From Rutpela maculata (lineage: Eukaryota; Arthropoda; Insecta; Coleoptera; Cerambycidae): a stretch of 64,000 bases of DNA. Positions within the stretch are counted from its first letter, which is position 1; each line of letters opens with the position of its first letter. A program made the position numbers and the translations under genes. Positions 11,157 through 20,770 of this stretch are shown piece by piece. The notes beneath the pieces were generated by a model, which ran no database searches, was not told the DNA's origin, and was given only the letters and a program-made list of their open reading frames with translations. The stretch covers positions 93,865,736 through 93,929,735 of the forward strand of contig OW386289.2 in the NCBI GenBank assembly GCA_936432065.2, in the 5' to 3' direction.

Positions 11157-12881
11157 AAAATGGTCAACGACTTTATTTTCGATTTTGCCGGTGCGACGTG
11201 CATCAAATGTAATTCTCCCTCTTTCCATAATGATATTGTATAGCCTTTCAACTCATGTATGAAAAAAGAATTGAATGTTTAAGGATTTCGTGTTTCGCCT
11301 TCTTTGCGGATTACGAAAACGGACAAGTCAGCACGATCTTTGTCGAATAACTCGAAAAATATCACTCCTAGCTCAAAAATAAGATATCTTAATTAAAAAG
11401 CTCATAAACCGAGGAATAATTTGCTGTTTCTAAAATCTCCGCATTTTTTTCTTTTTTTTTTTTTTTCGGAGATATGGAGGTTTAAAAATGGCGTATAACG
11501 TCTTTATAAGTCAAAATACTACTTTAAAAGTTAAATATCTCAGGCACTCGCGCCAAGAATGTTAAGAAACCAAATTGAAAATTGTCGATTAAGCTGAGTA
11601 GTTTTTAACATTTTTCTCCTGTTTAAAAAATAAAAATATTATGATCGATACAACGCGCGTCTTCGAATTTTTTTATAAAACTCTCGCAATACCTCACAAT
11701 TATTATTTTCGGCTTTACCTTAAAGTGCAACTTCCTGTTGAGTAGTCGTAGAAAAGGTAAAGTATTCTACTCGTGTGTAATAGCTATTACTCACTCGGAT
11801 GATCAATAATTACCGTTTTCATTTATTAAATTATAGATAAAATTATAGATTCCATAAAAAGCAATAGTAATATTTTGTCATAATATTTGAATTTACTGTA
11901 AAATTCAATAAATATTACAGCTATCCAAGAGTTTACCAGATTATTCTCACGTGTGCCTAGATAGTCATCGTAAAGTCTCATTGAACTTGAAGCAGAACGG
12001 TAGAAACAGTAGAAACAGGGAACATAACATATGTCTGTTTAAATCCTGTGTGAACAAAAGTTAATTGCGTGGCAGTTAAAAAAAATTCACCGCCGGGCCA
12101 GTATTAAGTTACCACCGGCTAAACTTATCAGTTGAAATCTAAAAAGCTAATTTCCATGATCCAATTTAAATATTCCAACTGTGTGCGCACCGTTTTGCCT
12201 CTCCTACATGTTATTTAAATGTAACGTAATACAATCTCAATCAACATCAAGTGTTCCGTGAATAATCTAACTCTCAACTAAGTTAGCATGGCATTTGGAC
12301 ATTATGTAAATTTACCTCGTGCCAACAGATGGCGTCGGGGCGACAAAAACCCGCATGGCCTTCTATTAAATACATATCTGTCAGCTCCTAATAATGGGTT
12401 TCCTACACTTTGTACCGACTATTTTGCTGTATAATTTCAGAGTTTCCGACACCAAGCTTTCTAAACGGCGCTAAATTGTACATTTTATTGTATGTCTTGA
12501 CATGGACACTGTCATTATATTGTAAATGAAATTATTGCCTCAGATTCAATTGCTTGAATTACTGGTTCATGTCAGAAATATTCGATGAGGCTGATAACAA
12601 CGGAACAAATGTTCACCGCAGCTGTCTATAAATTATTAATTTTTCTTTTCACAAAAGATAAAAAGGAGGAGAATGAGGTTAACGTACTTAATAATCTGAT
12701 TTATACATTATTTCCATAACTTTATTTTTAGAATTAATTTTTTGCGTTTGTGAAGATGCAGAAGTTTTTTTCTGAGGATTTAAAATGTGATGCTACATCA
12801 TATTTTTGTTTTCGTTTGATGGACCTCATAAGCATCATATTTTGATTGCCAGTACCAAATTATAGAGTGTCCCAGGCATAT
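11157..12881. other. Unassigned; contains a diverged copy of the 45.3-46.1 kb repeat
   Basis: No gene was recognised. 11460-11700 (GGAGATATGGAGGTTTAAAAA ... AAAAGTTAAATATCTCAGGC ... ) resembles the direct repeats at 45271-46090 in order and spacing of motifs, at low identity. The remainder shows nothing I can assign. Confidence 0.4.
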
Positions 12882-13552
12882 TAGTGTGGGGGCTTAGAAC
12901 AAATACCAGCCAGAACCGTGACCTGCTGGATTAAAGCGCCAAAATTTGCAGAGTTCATATATTTCCTCAGTACTATCATTCCGGGGGGGTGGGTGTGCTC
13001 GATTTCAGTATCCGCCATCTTGAAATACGAAGTTATCTTTCTTTTATTTGGACTGTAACTGTAAATTTTCGACTTTTATTTAGTTTTTACTAAATATTTC
13101 CTCAACTTCAGGGTTTGTAGCAAAAAGGGAGAGATAAGCATCCAGACTTTCTAAATACGACGAGATCACATTTTTCTTCCAGTGTTTCTGGCAGCGGTAT
13201 TTTTTTTAATAGGATTGCCTACTGATTGATGTTGTATGCGACATATAGAAACTACACGTGTGAAGAGAGGGAAGGGAGAAAGGAGAAAAGTCACAAGGGA
13301 AACGATACTCCTCAAAAACTTTGTTACATTCCTGAAGAATTCAGAGAACAAAACAGAACTGTTTACCCTACTAGTGATGCAGTCGCAGCTTATGACGTAC
13401 AAGAAGGTAAAGAAATATACATTACCTATGGTGAATCTGTTATTTTAAAAAAATAGCAGTGCACCGATATCCGAAATTGACCACGAAGAAGCTGATACCA
13501 GAATGTGTCTTCATATATTGGATGCATTACAAAAGTGTGCAACCAACATCCT

Positions 13553-13565
13553 CATAAGCACAGTT
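13553..13565 (+). repeat. 13-bp target-site duplication, left copy (CATAAGCACAGTT)
   Basis: Identical to 16407-16419. It is followed directly by a run of 15 T, the A-tail of the minus-strand LINE. Confidence 0.93.
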
Positions 13566-16406
13566 TTTTTTTTTTTTTGGGGGAGGGGAAAACCGCATGG
13601 CGAAGGTTGCGCTGCAACCAACAGTGTCTGGCGCTACTCAGACTAAAAACCCCTCTTTATTTTCTCACGAAGCCCCTGGAACTGTCTCGTTGGAGACATA
13701 ACGTCAGAAGCATCGCAGTGTCCAATGTTCCTTTTCATTCCTGTCGTTCCCATGGTACCATTCCGGTTTCGAGCCATTCTCTTTCCTCTTTCTTTTTTTG
13801 TTGAATAACCTTTCCCACGAAGGTTCTAACTTTTTCCCAGCATCTTTTGCTGCTTTGCATGATCTCCACCACATTATTTCTGTGCACCTTTTCACCTACC
13901 GCTGTCTCGAGTTCTTCCCTCCATATTTCCCATCTGTCGCATGTCAGTACTACATGCTCGGCGGTGTCTTGCATCCCGCAGTAAATGCACTGATCTTCCT
14001 GGGTTAACCCCATTTTTTTCAGGTACGCCCTGAAAGCTCCATGTCCTGACAAAAATTGTGTGAGGAAGAAGTCCAGGTTTCTATGCTCGCATTTCATCCA
14101 CTTGCGGAGATCTTGTATCAAGGTTCTTGTCCAGGCTGCGTTTTCCGTGTTCCTTTCCCAGCATTGTTGCCATCTTGCTAGAGTTTCTTCTCTCTCACCC
14201 TGTTTTATGACCTGCAGATGCGGGTTTTCGTTTCTAGAGAGGCGATATCTTTCCTCTGCCAGTAGCGAGATTGGAGGAATCCCGGCGATTACCTGCAGTG
14301 CATTTGTGGAGATGGTCCTATAGCCACTCGCAATTCTCAGCAATGCCTTTCTCTGGACCCCTGATAGGATATTTCTATATTTTTTTTTCTCCAGGACTTT
14401 ATACCATACCGGTGCTCCATATAGGATTATGGAGTGTATGACCCCACATAGTACTGCTCTTTTAAGACTGCTTGGTCCTCCTGTGTTCGGTAGTATCCTT
14501 GTCAACGCGGCAATTTTACTGTCTGCTTTTTTGCTTATTTGTTTAATATGCTCCGTGAATGTCATTCGTTCATCTATTACCACGCCCAGATATGTTATAT
14601 GTTTCCTCGGGATTATCCTAGTACCTTGAAGGTTAAAGTTTAGGTGTTCTCTCTTCCTTTTGCCTTTCAGAATAATTGCTTCCGTTTTTTGTGGTGCCAA
14701 TGTCAACCCATTTTGGACCATCCAGTTGTTTATCAGCCTCATTGACTCATTTGCCCGTCGCTCCACTTCTAGATCGCTTATAGCTTCCACCATAATTATC
14801 AGGTCGTCTGCGTATGCAATACACTTCGCTCCTTCTGGCAGGGCGATGTTTAATACCCGATCGTGTAGGATATTCCACAGGAGAGGTCCCAATACAGAAC
14901 CTTGTGGGACGCCGGCTGTCATTTTCATACTCCTGTTTTTTGTTACTTTAATTGTCCTTTCGGAGAAGTAGCTTTCCACTAGGTTTACCAGATATTTGGA
15001 TATGCCTCTGTCACGCAGTTCCCTTATAATTATACTCCAGGTTGCCGAATTGAACGCGTTTTCCACATCTACCGCTATTAATGCTAGCCATTTTTTTTCG
15101 CACTTCCTAGCGTCCCCCACTATCTTATCGATTGCCTGAACGGTGGAGTGGCCTTTTCTGAAGCCAAATTGCCTCTCGGAAAGCCCTCCCTTCTCTTCCA
15201 CCTCCTGCTCTATTCTCTCCTTTATTACCCTTTCCAATAGCTTGCCCGCCATGCTCAACATACATATGGGTCTAAAAGCGGAAGGGAATTCCGGCGGTTT
15301 CCCTTTCCAGATGAGGGTGACTGAGGCTATCTTCCATATATTTGGGAACTCTTGTCTTGTCATTATGTTGTTTAATATCTGCACAAAGACCTCTGGTGCG
15401 ACTGTCGCTGCTAGTTTAACTGCTTCCGGGGGTATTCTATCAGGGCCTGGCGCTTTTCCTGCTTTAATTTGCTCTACAGCGTGTTTTAGTTCCGGCAGTG
15501 TGACAGGGGGAATGTTTTGGCGAATCTTATCGCCTCTTGTCCATGAGTCCTCCTTATATGGGAATAAATGTTCCGCGATTTCCACCTTCCTTGAATCGCT
15601 CAGGTTAAATGGTAGTGTGTGCCCTATACGTTTCATTGTTATTTTATAACCCGCGCCCCAAATGTCTTCTTCCAGGTCATTGCATAGTTCCTTCCACAGC
15701 TGTTTTTTTGATTTCCAGATTTTCTTTTTTAACTCTCTACAAGATTGACTGTACAGGTTTTGAGATGTTTTTATTTCATCCTCGCTTATTTCTGGTCTTC
15801 TATGTAGCCTGGTTACTTTCCTCCTAAACTGTAGGCAAATCTTTCGTTGCTCTTCTATTTCTGCATTCCACCAGTATGGCATAGTTCTTCTATTTCTCCC
15901 AGTCACTATTTCGCTTTCGTCCATCACCTCTTTAAGGGTTTTGGTCAATTCCTCCGCTGTTTCAACCTTCTTTCGATTCAGTTCTCTTTTTAGCCCATTC
16001 TCAAAAGCTGCAGCATCAAAGAGGCTTTTCCTTACTACTCGTTTTTCTATTTTATGATTGTTTTCCAGCTCGAATACTATATGATGGTGATATGTTAATA
16101 CTTCTCCCAGCAGTACTTTCCATCCCTTCACCTTTTTCGCCAGTTTTGCCGTAGCCCCTGTTACGTCTATAAAGGATCGACTGCTCCCCCGTTCGAAAGT
16201 GGGCACATCTCCGGTGTTTATTATCACCAAGTCTAGTTCGGCGACCCATTCCTCTATGTATTTCCCCCGGATATCCGTGAGAGGCGAACTCCAGGTTATG
16301 GACTTTGCATTTAGATCTCCTGCAAATATTGCCTGTTCTCCGTTGTCCCTAATGCTGGTCATTACCTCGTCTATGTACCTCCTGAAATCTTCCGTTGGTA
16401 TATTTG
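13566..16406 (-). mobile_element. 5'-truncated R1-clade LINE insertion
   Basis: A 2.84-kb non-LTR retrotransposon copy with its poly(A) tail at the left edge (T-run after 13565) and its 5' truncation at 16406, inside the endonuclease domain. It is bounded by a perfect 13-bp duplication. Duplications of about this size are usual for R1-like elements. The intact reverse transcriptase frame and perfect duplication point to a young insertion, younger than the decay of the host transposon gene it interrupts. Confidence 0.92.
13735..16404 (-). CDS. R1-clade LINE ORF2, partial endonuclease plus intact reverse transcriptase
   Basis: An 875-codon frame from the first Met (16360-16362), open for 14 more codons to the truncation point, so the real start is missing. 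Numbering from that Met: residues 1-100 are the C-terminal part of the APE-type endonuclease (AGDLNAKSITWSS at 14-26; SSRSFIDVTGA at 60-70). Reverse transcriptase spans about 290-600: AGKAPGPDRIPPEAV (301-315), FRPICMLSMAGKLLERVI (363-380), QFGFRKGHST (398-407), AVDVENAFNSA (430-440), AGVPQGSVLGPLLWN (483-497) and the catalytic AYADDLIIM (516-524). A C-terminal CCHC knuckle, CIYCGMQDTAEHVVLTC, lies at 792-808. There is no RNase H domain, which fits R1 rather than the I clade. It would perform target-primed reverse transcription, but without the full endonuclease and ORF1 it cannot act alone. Confidence 0.93.
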   Translation of the reverse strand, partial: NIPTEDFRRYIDEVMTSIRDNGEQAIFAGDLNAKSITWSSPLTDIRGKYIEEWVAELDLVIINTGDVPTFERGSSRSFIDVTGATAKLAKKVKGWKVLLGEVLTYHHHIVFELENNHKIEKRVVRKSLFDAAAFENGLKRELNRKKVETAEELTKTLKEVMDESEIVTGRNRRTMPYWWNAEIEEQRKICLQFRRKVTRLHRRPEISEDEIKTSQNLYSQSCRELKKKIWKSKKQLWKELCNDLEEDIWGAGYKITMKRIGHTLPFNLSDSRKVEIAEHLFPYKEDSWTRGDKIRQNIPPVTLPELKHAVEQIKAGKAPGPDRIPPEAVKLAATVAPEVFVQILNNIMTRQEFPNIWKIASVTLIWKGKPPEFPSAFRPICMLSMAGKLLERVIKERIEQEVEEKGGLSERQFGFRKGHSTVQAIDKIVGDARKCEKKWLALIAVDVENAFNSATWSIIIRELRDRGISKYLVNLVESYFSERTIKVTKNRSMKMTAGVPQGSVLGPLLWNILHDRVLNIALPEGAKCIAYADDLIIMVEAISDLEVERRANESMRLINNWMVQNGLTLAPQKTEAIILKGKRKREHLNFNLQGTRIIPRKHITYLGVVIDERMTFTEHIKQISKKADSKIAALTRILPNTGGPSSLKRAVLCGVIHSIILYGAPVWYKVLEKKKYRNILSGVQRKALLRIASGYRTISTNALQVIAGIPPISLLAEERYRLSRNENPHLQVIKQGEREETLARWQQCWERNTENAAWTRTLIQDLRKWMKCEHRNLDFFLTQFLSGHGAFRAYLKKMGLTQEDQCIYCGMQDTAEHVVLTCDRWEIWREELETAVGEKVHRNNVVEIMQSSKRCWEKVRTFVGKVIQQKKKEEREWLETGMVPWERQE

Positions 16407-16419
16407 CATAAGCACAGTT
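16407..16419 (+). repeat. 13-bp target-site duplication, right copy
   Basis: CATAAGCACAGTT, identical to 13553-13565. Directly after it the interrupted gene continues in frame (ATA AGC ACA GTT GGA ACA GAT). Confidence 0.93.
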
Positions 16420-18713
16420 GGAACAGATGTTATTGTAGTACTAGTAGGCATCTTTTTCGAGCTACAAACTTACAAACCTACTGTTCAACTTTGGATTGCA
16501 TTTGGTAAGGGTAAACACTTCCGATATTATCATATCAGCACCATATGTCAAGAGCTTGGCGAAAATATATCGCAAAGATTGCTCTTTTTCTATGCTTTCA
16601 CGGGTTCAGATACTACATCACAATTTTTTGGTATGGGGAAAAAGTTAGCATGGAAGACATGGAAAACATACCCTCCAGGCACTGAAGGATTTATCTTCTC
16701 TGCAAAATATTGATTTCAGCCAGTAGATGCTAAAACGAAGGCATTTGAACTCATAGAACGATTCACATGCATTCTGTACGATGGGCACCACAGAATTTGA
16801 CAGCATCAATAAGCTCAGAGGAGATCTCTTCACACAAGGAAAAAAAGTAAAGATGATGCAAAGCCCATACAGGATGCCCTCATTCAACACACTAATCGAT
16901 GCATCTATCAATCTAGCGTCCAGTTTGAAATCAAAATGCACTCTACGCCAGCTAACTTTGGATGGAAGAGAAACGAAGAAACATGGCAACCAATTTGGAT
17001 GTCTATACCGGAAGCAAGCAAAAGCTGTAGGGAATTATCAAGTGCGGATGTAAGGCTGACCCCTGTGCTCTAAGAATTGCGTTTGTAACAAGGCTGCACT
17101 TGCCTGCACAGCTTTTTGTCATTGCAAAGGCCATTGTGAACAGTAAACAACTACATTATAAATATAATAATAACATTATAAATATAATTTTGATGATTAT
17201 TTTCTTAATAATTCTGTAATTTTTTTTATTGAAACGTTTTAACATGGTCAAATACATTTTCTCAGCAAATTGTGATTGTACCGATGTCTTTCTTTACTCA
17301 CATTGTAGCCTATTTGTTATTCTTAAACATTAACAAAATAATGTTTGCTGTAAAACTGACTGCATTGGAGATATTTAGCAAAACCGTCAAAAACATAGAT
17401 TTTCGTAATAACCTGAAAGAAGTTCAGAAATTTGGAAGCTTGTATCTCGCAAAATATTAAAGTTACAAAAGCGGTTCTGGTCTCAAATTGTAGCAAACCC
17501 AGATGTTTAGGAGACATTTAATAAAAACCAAATAAAAGTCGAAAATTTACAGGTACGGTCGAAAGAAACAAAAATGGCGTCGTATTTCAAGATGGCGGAC
17601 ACTGAAATCGGGCACCCTCTCCTGAATTGATAGTACTGAGGATATGTATAAGAAGTGTGCAAAATTTGGAGCTTTAATCTAGCAGGTCACGACCTTTTCC
17701 CTAAGCCAGCACACTATATGTGGTAATACTTCATGAGCAAATAGTTATGGATTAAGATAACACGAAATAAGTATTGTTGCATAAATACTTATATTGACAC
17801 AACAAGTGTATAAACTGATATATTTGCCATCTACAGTCTCGAAATCTACTCGACTAAAGGGAACACAAAAATGAAAACCAAATTTCTATTTTTAACTTTT
17901 TCGTTAGCTATACAGAGTGTTTCATTAATAATTGGTCATACGCTAACTAAAGAATCCTTAGACCAAAACATTAAGATTTAACTAAAAACACTTAGATAAA
18001 ATGTGCCTCTTTACTGAGTTACAGGGTGTTGAAGTTAAAAATAAAAAAATTATTTTCACATATTATCTTAAAATTACCTACTTACTTTCTTCACCATATT
18101 TGGTGGATAGTGTTAGTGGTCCAAGGCCCATAATATCAGCGAAAGAACTGGTTCCTCATTATTGCCAGGGGCACACGATAGGAGGGGGTGAAGGAGTCTC
18201 CCCCCCCCATTAATTTGTACGCCACTGGTCAAATATTTGTTCTCTTCATTTTCTCTTATTTTTCAATAATTTTTACGCAGAAAATATACTCTTAATACAT
18301 TGCTCTAGAGTGCCTATTTCTCGAGATATTTGAATTCGAAAAATGGTCCACATGGTATTTTAAATTTCAGTGTTACTCATCTCTCAAATAAATTTCTAAT
18401 CACTTTGGCATCTAACTAATGCCTTATTGTGTTTGTACATAGTAGGCTAAAACAATAACAGTTTTACTTAGTAGGCTAATATGATATTTAGTTTCCCTAG
18501 AACTGTCAAACGTTAGTTTTTCCGTAATAGAAGTTATATAACAGTTCACAAAACTTATTTATTGAATTGAATTGAATTGCTAAAGATGAGTACAAGACAT
18601 TTATCGGCAACCGTTGGAATAAACAATGCTTCAGTTTTTAGATTACTCAAGAAAGAAAAATTGCGACCATATCGTTTCACCCCTGTTCAGAATTTGCTAC
18701 CTAGTGGTCCACT

Positions 18714-19579
18714 GAAAAAAAAAACACCGTTTTAGAGAAAAATTTTGAACAGCAGTTTCTCTACATAGAAAGTAAGTACTCAACTTTTAGAACAATTTTT
18801 TGCTCATGCGCAGAAAAATAGACATGATTTTTGAGATATATACATATATATACGTTTTTTAAATAGACGTATATATTTCGAAAAGTACGCGTTTTTAAGG
18901 CTAAACGAACATAGGTAAACGTGTTAAGAATACATTTTTCCGATTATCCCATTGGCTTTTCCGGAAAAGCGACTTGAAAAATATATCTATGTGTTTTTCT
19001 CGTGTATTTTTTTTTTAATGCAAATATCTCGAAAAGCACCCGATTTTAGGGCTAAATAAACATAAATAAACTTGTTCAGAATGAGATTTTCTACAAAAAA
19101 GCTCGTATATATTTTTCAATTATCCCATTGGTTTTTCCGGAAAAGCCTCTTGAAGAATATATATATTTGCTTTTTCGTGTTTTTTTTTTTTTCATTTGGA
19201 CGTATATATCTCGAAAAGTAAGCATTTTTAACGCTAAATGAACATTAGTAAACTTGTTCAGAATGTGATTTCCTACAAAAAAGGTTCTATATATTTAAGA
19301 AATATATACGTCAAAATGAAAAAAAAAACACGAAAAAGCAAATATATATATATTCTTCAAGAAGCCTTTCCGGAAAAACCATGGGGTAATCGGAAAAATG
19401 TATAGGAGTTTTTTTGTAGGAAATCTCATTCTGAACAAGTTTACATATGTTCATTTAGCCCTAAAATCGCGCAATTTTTGAGATATTTGCATTCAAAATA
19501 AAAAAACACGGAAAAAAACAAATCTATATTTCAAGTTTCGACATATATACGTCTAAATGAAAAAAAAACACGAAAAAAC

Positions 19580-19652
<73 letters not shown>

Positions 19653-19784
19653 TATATCTCAAAAATTCATATCTTTTTTTTTCTGCGCATAAGCAAAACC
19701 TTGTTCTAAAAGTTGAATTCTTCCTATTCAGAGAAACTGCTGTTCAGAATTTTTCTCCGCTTTTTTCCTAATTTGAGTGGACTA
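18714..19784. mobile_element. Foldback element inserted in the mariner transposase
   Basis: Inverted ends GTCCACTG... (left) and ...GAGTGGAC (right) continue as GAACAGCAGTTTCTCT against AGAGAAACTGCTGTTC, and the pairing runs to a centre near 19285. The arms carry internal repeats (ATCCCATTGGYTTTTCCGGAA; ATATCTCGAAAAG; CTTGTTCAGAAT) occurring two to three times per arm. It lies between the LLPSGP and QRVEF parts of the transposase. No coding frame. Confidence 0.75.
19580..19649. repeat. (TA)n microsatellite, about 35 units
   Basis: An uninterrupted TA tract in the right arm of the foldback, grown out of the ACGTATATATAC motif repeated in that arm. Confidence 0.95.
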
Positions 19785-20439
19785 TAGGGATCTTACTTCC
19801 TCAGCGAGTGGAATTTTCACAATTTATTTGAGGTAAAGAAAGTGAATACTTTAATTTTATGAAAAATATTACCTTTACCGACGAAGCCAGTCACCCGCAG
19901 AGGAGTTTTTAATTGGAGAAATGCTCATATCTGGGATATTGAGAATCCCAGAGAATCACATTTCCAGCATGAATTTAAAATTAATGTGTGGTGTGTCTTT
20001 TTAGGAGATCGTCTGTTGGATTTACGTGAACTACCAACAAATTTGAACGGTAATTCGTATTTAGAATTTCTTGAAACTGATCTTTTTCATGAGCTGGAAA
20101 CTTTGTCATTATATTTTAGCCCTATTTTGCATAAATTTTCAAATTAAAAAGAAAAAAATGTTTTTTAATATAATTTTGTGTCTAGAACTTGTAAAAATTA
20201 GTGAAAAAAATCCCCTGCATTTTTTAAAAATTATTTTTGGGTTTTTTATTTTGGTTCCCGTTTGGGAACAATATGCGTATAATGTATAAATGTTAAAATG
20301 TCTTTATGACATTAAACCTTAAAAAATAAAAAAATTACATATATATTTAATGAACAAAACAAAGTACACAAAATATAAAACTCACAAATTATATGTTGCG
20401 AACATGAAATAATTTTAAATTTTTTTTGTCGTATAAACA

Positions 20440-20770
20440 TAAATGAATTTTGAATTTTTCACAGTAAATTCTGCTCTTACGGGTACATCCGGCTGGTTTG
20501 CACCTTTCTCAATTCTCCGAAAGAATTGGCCAGTGATTTGTATTACCTCTCTGAACATCAAGAGGTGGGACATTTTCCCTAGGGGCTCTACGGGTAATTA
20601 GGGGCAGAGCAATAGAAGCAGAAGACGGCCGTCCTCCTTTTGAAGTTCCGTTTATACCTGATCGTGTCAGAACCTGAGCCAACTCAAGTTTGAACTGGTA
20701 TAAAGTATATTTCTGAAAATGGCTTTCATTTCTCTGCATTCTATTTTGCTTTAATATTTTCCTATATGAA
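20440..20770 (-). pseudogene. piggyBac-family transposase, C-terminal fragment
   Basis: The minus strand reads LYQFKLELAQVLTRSG, GGRPSSASIALPL, NVPPLDVQRGNTNHWPILSE, then a stop and shifted RCKPAGCTRKSRIYCEKF. This matches the end of piggyBac-type (PGBD) transposases: the helix before an RGRPS motif, an H(F/W)P motif, and the start of the C-terminal cysteine-rich domain. The catalytic domain is missing. It lies inside the mariner-like element. Confidence 0.65.

Larger units (their letters stand above)
13190..17152 (+). pseudogene. XPG/FEN1-like nuclease with C-terminal CXC cluster, split by a LINE
   Basis: Left part (13236-13565, frame 3): TRVKRGKGERRKV, then ENKTELFTLL, a TAA at 13446-13448, then SAPISEIDHEEADTRMCLH ... 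ATNILISTV. Right part (from 16420, frame 1) continues GTDVIVVLVG, LWIAFGKGKHFRYYH, FYAFTGSDTTSQFFGMGKK, WKTWKTYPPG, then TGA at 16711-16713 and frame changes, with QDALIQHTNRCIYQSSVQ, PANFGWKRNEETWQPIW, and a final cysteine cluster CGCKADPC ... CVCNKAALACTAFCHCKGHC before TAA near 17150. The order E-A-D, then (D)xD, then TGxD...GxGKK parallels the acidic motifs and the GSDY...GIGPK turn of FEN1/XPG nucleases. One expected Asp (TVDTD) is Gly here (TVGTD). The N-terminal segment present in element A is absent. At least two stops and two frameshifts make it inactive. Confidence 0.75.
12882..17716 (+). mobile_element. Transposon B: long-TIR element with XPG-like/CXC gene, interrupted by an R1 LINE
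   Basis: Inverted repeats of about 230-240 bp (12882 to about 13123, and about 17489-17716) start TAGTGTG on both sides. TAT flanks each end (12879-12881, 17717-17719), a 3-bp duplication as in element A. Shared TIR landmarks are GTGACCTGCTGGATTAAAGC, CGATTTCAGTATCCGCCATC (inverted on the right with AAGATGGCGGACACTGAAAT), CTGTAAATTTTCGACTTTTA and GGGTTTGTAGCAA. After removal of the 2.84-kb LINE at 13566-16406 the element is about 2 kb. Its gene lacks the N-terminal part that element A keeps. Confidence 0.8.

Noticed and set aside
14060..16249. Several plus-strand open frames opposite the LINE (for example 15143-15649)
   Set aside because: They are antisense shadows of the 875-codon reverse transcriptase frame on the minus strand.
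20071..20289. 72-codon frame (KLIFFMSWKL...)
   Set aside because: Its start overlaps the mariner transposase in another frame and the rest is low-complexity AT-rich sequence.
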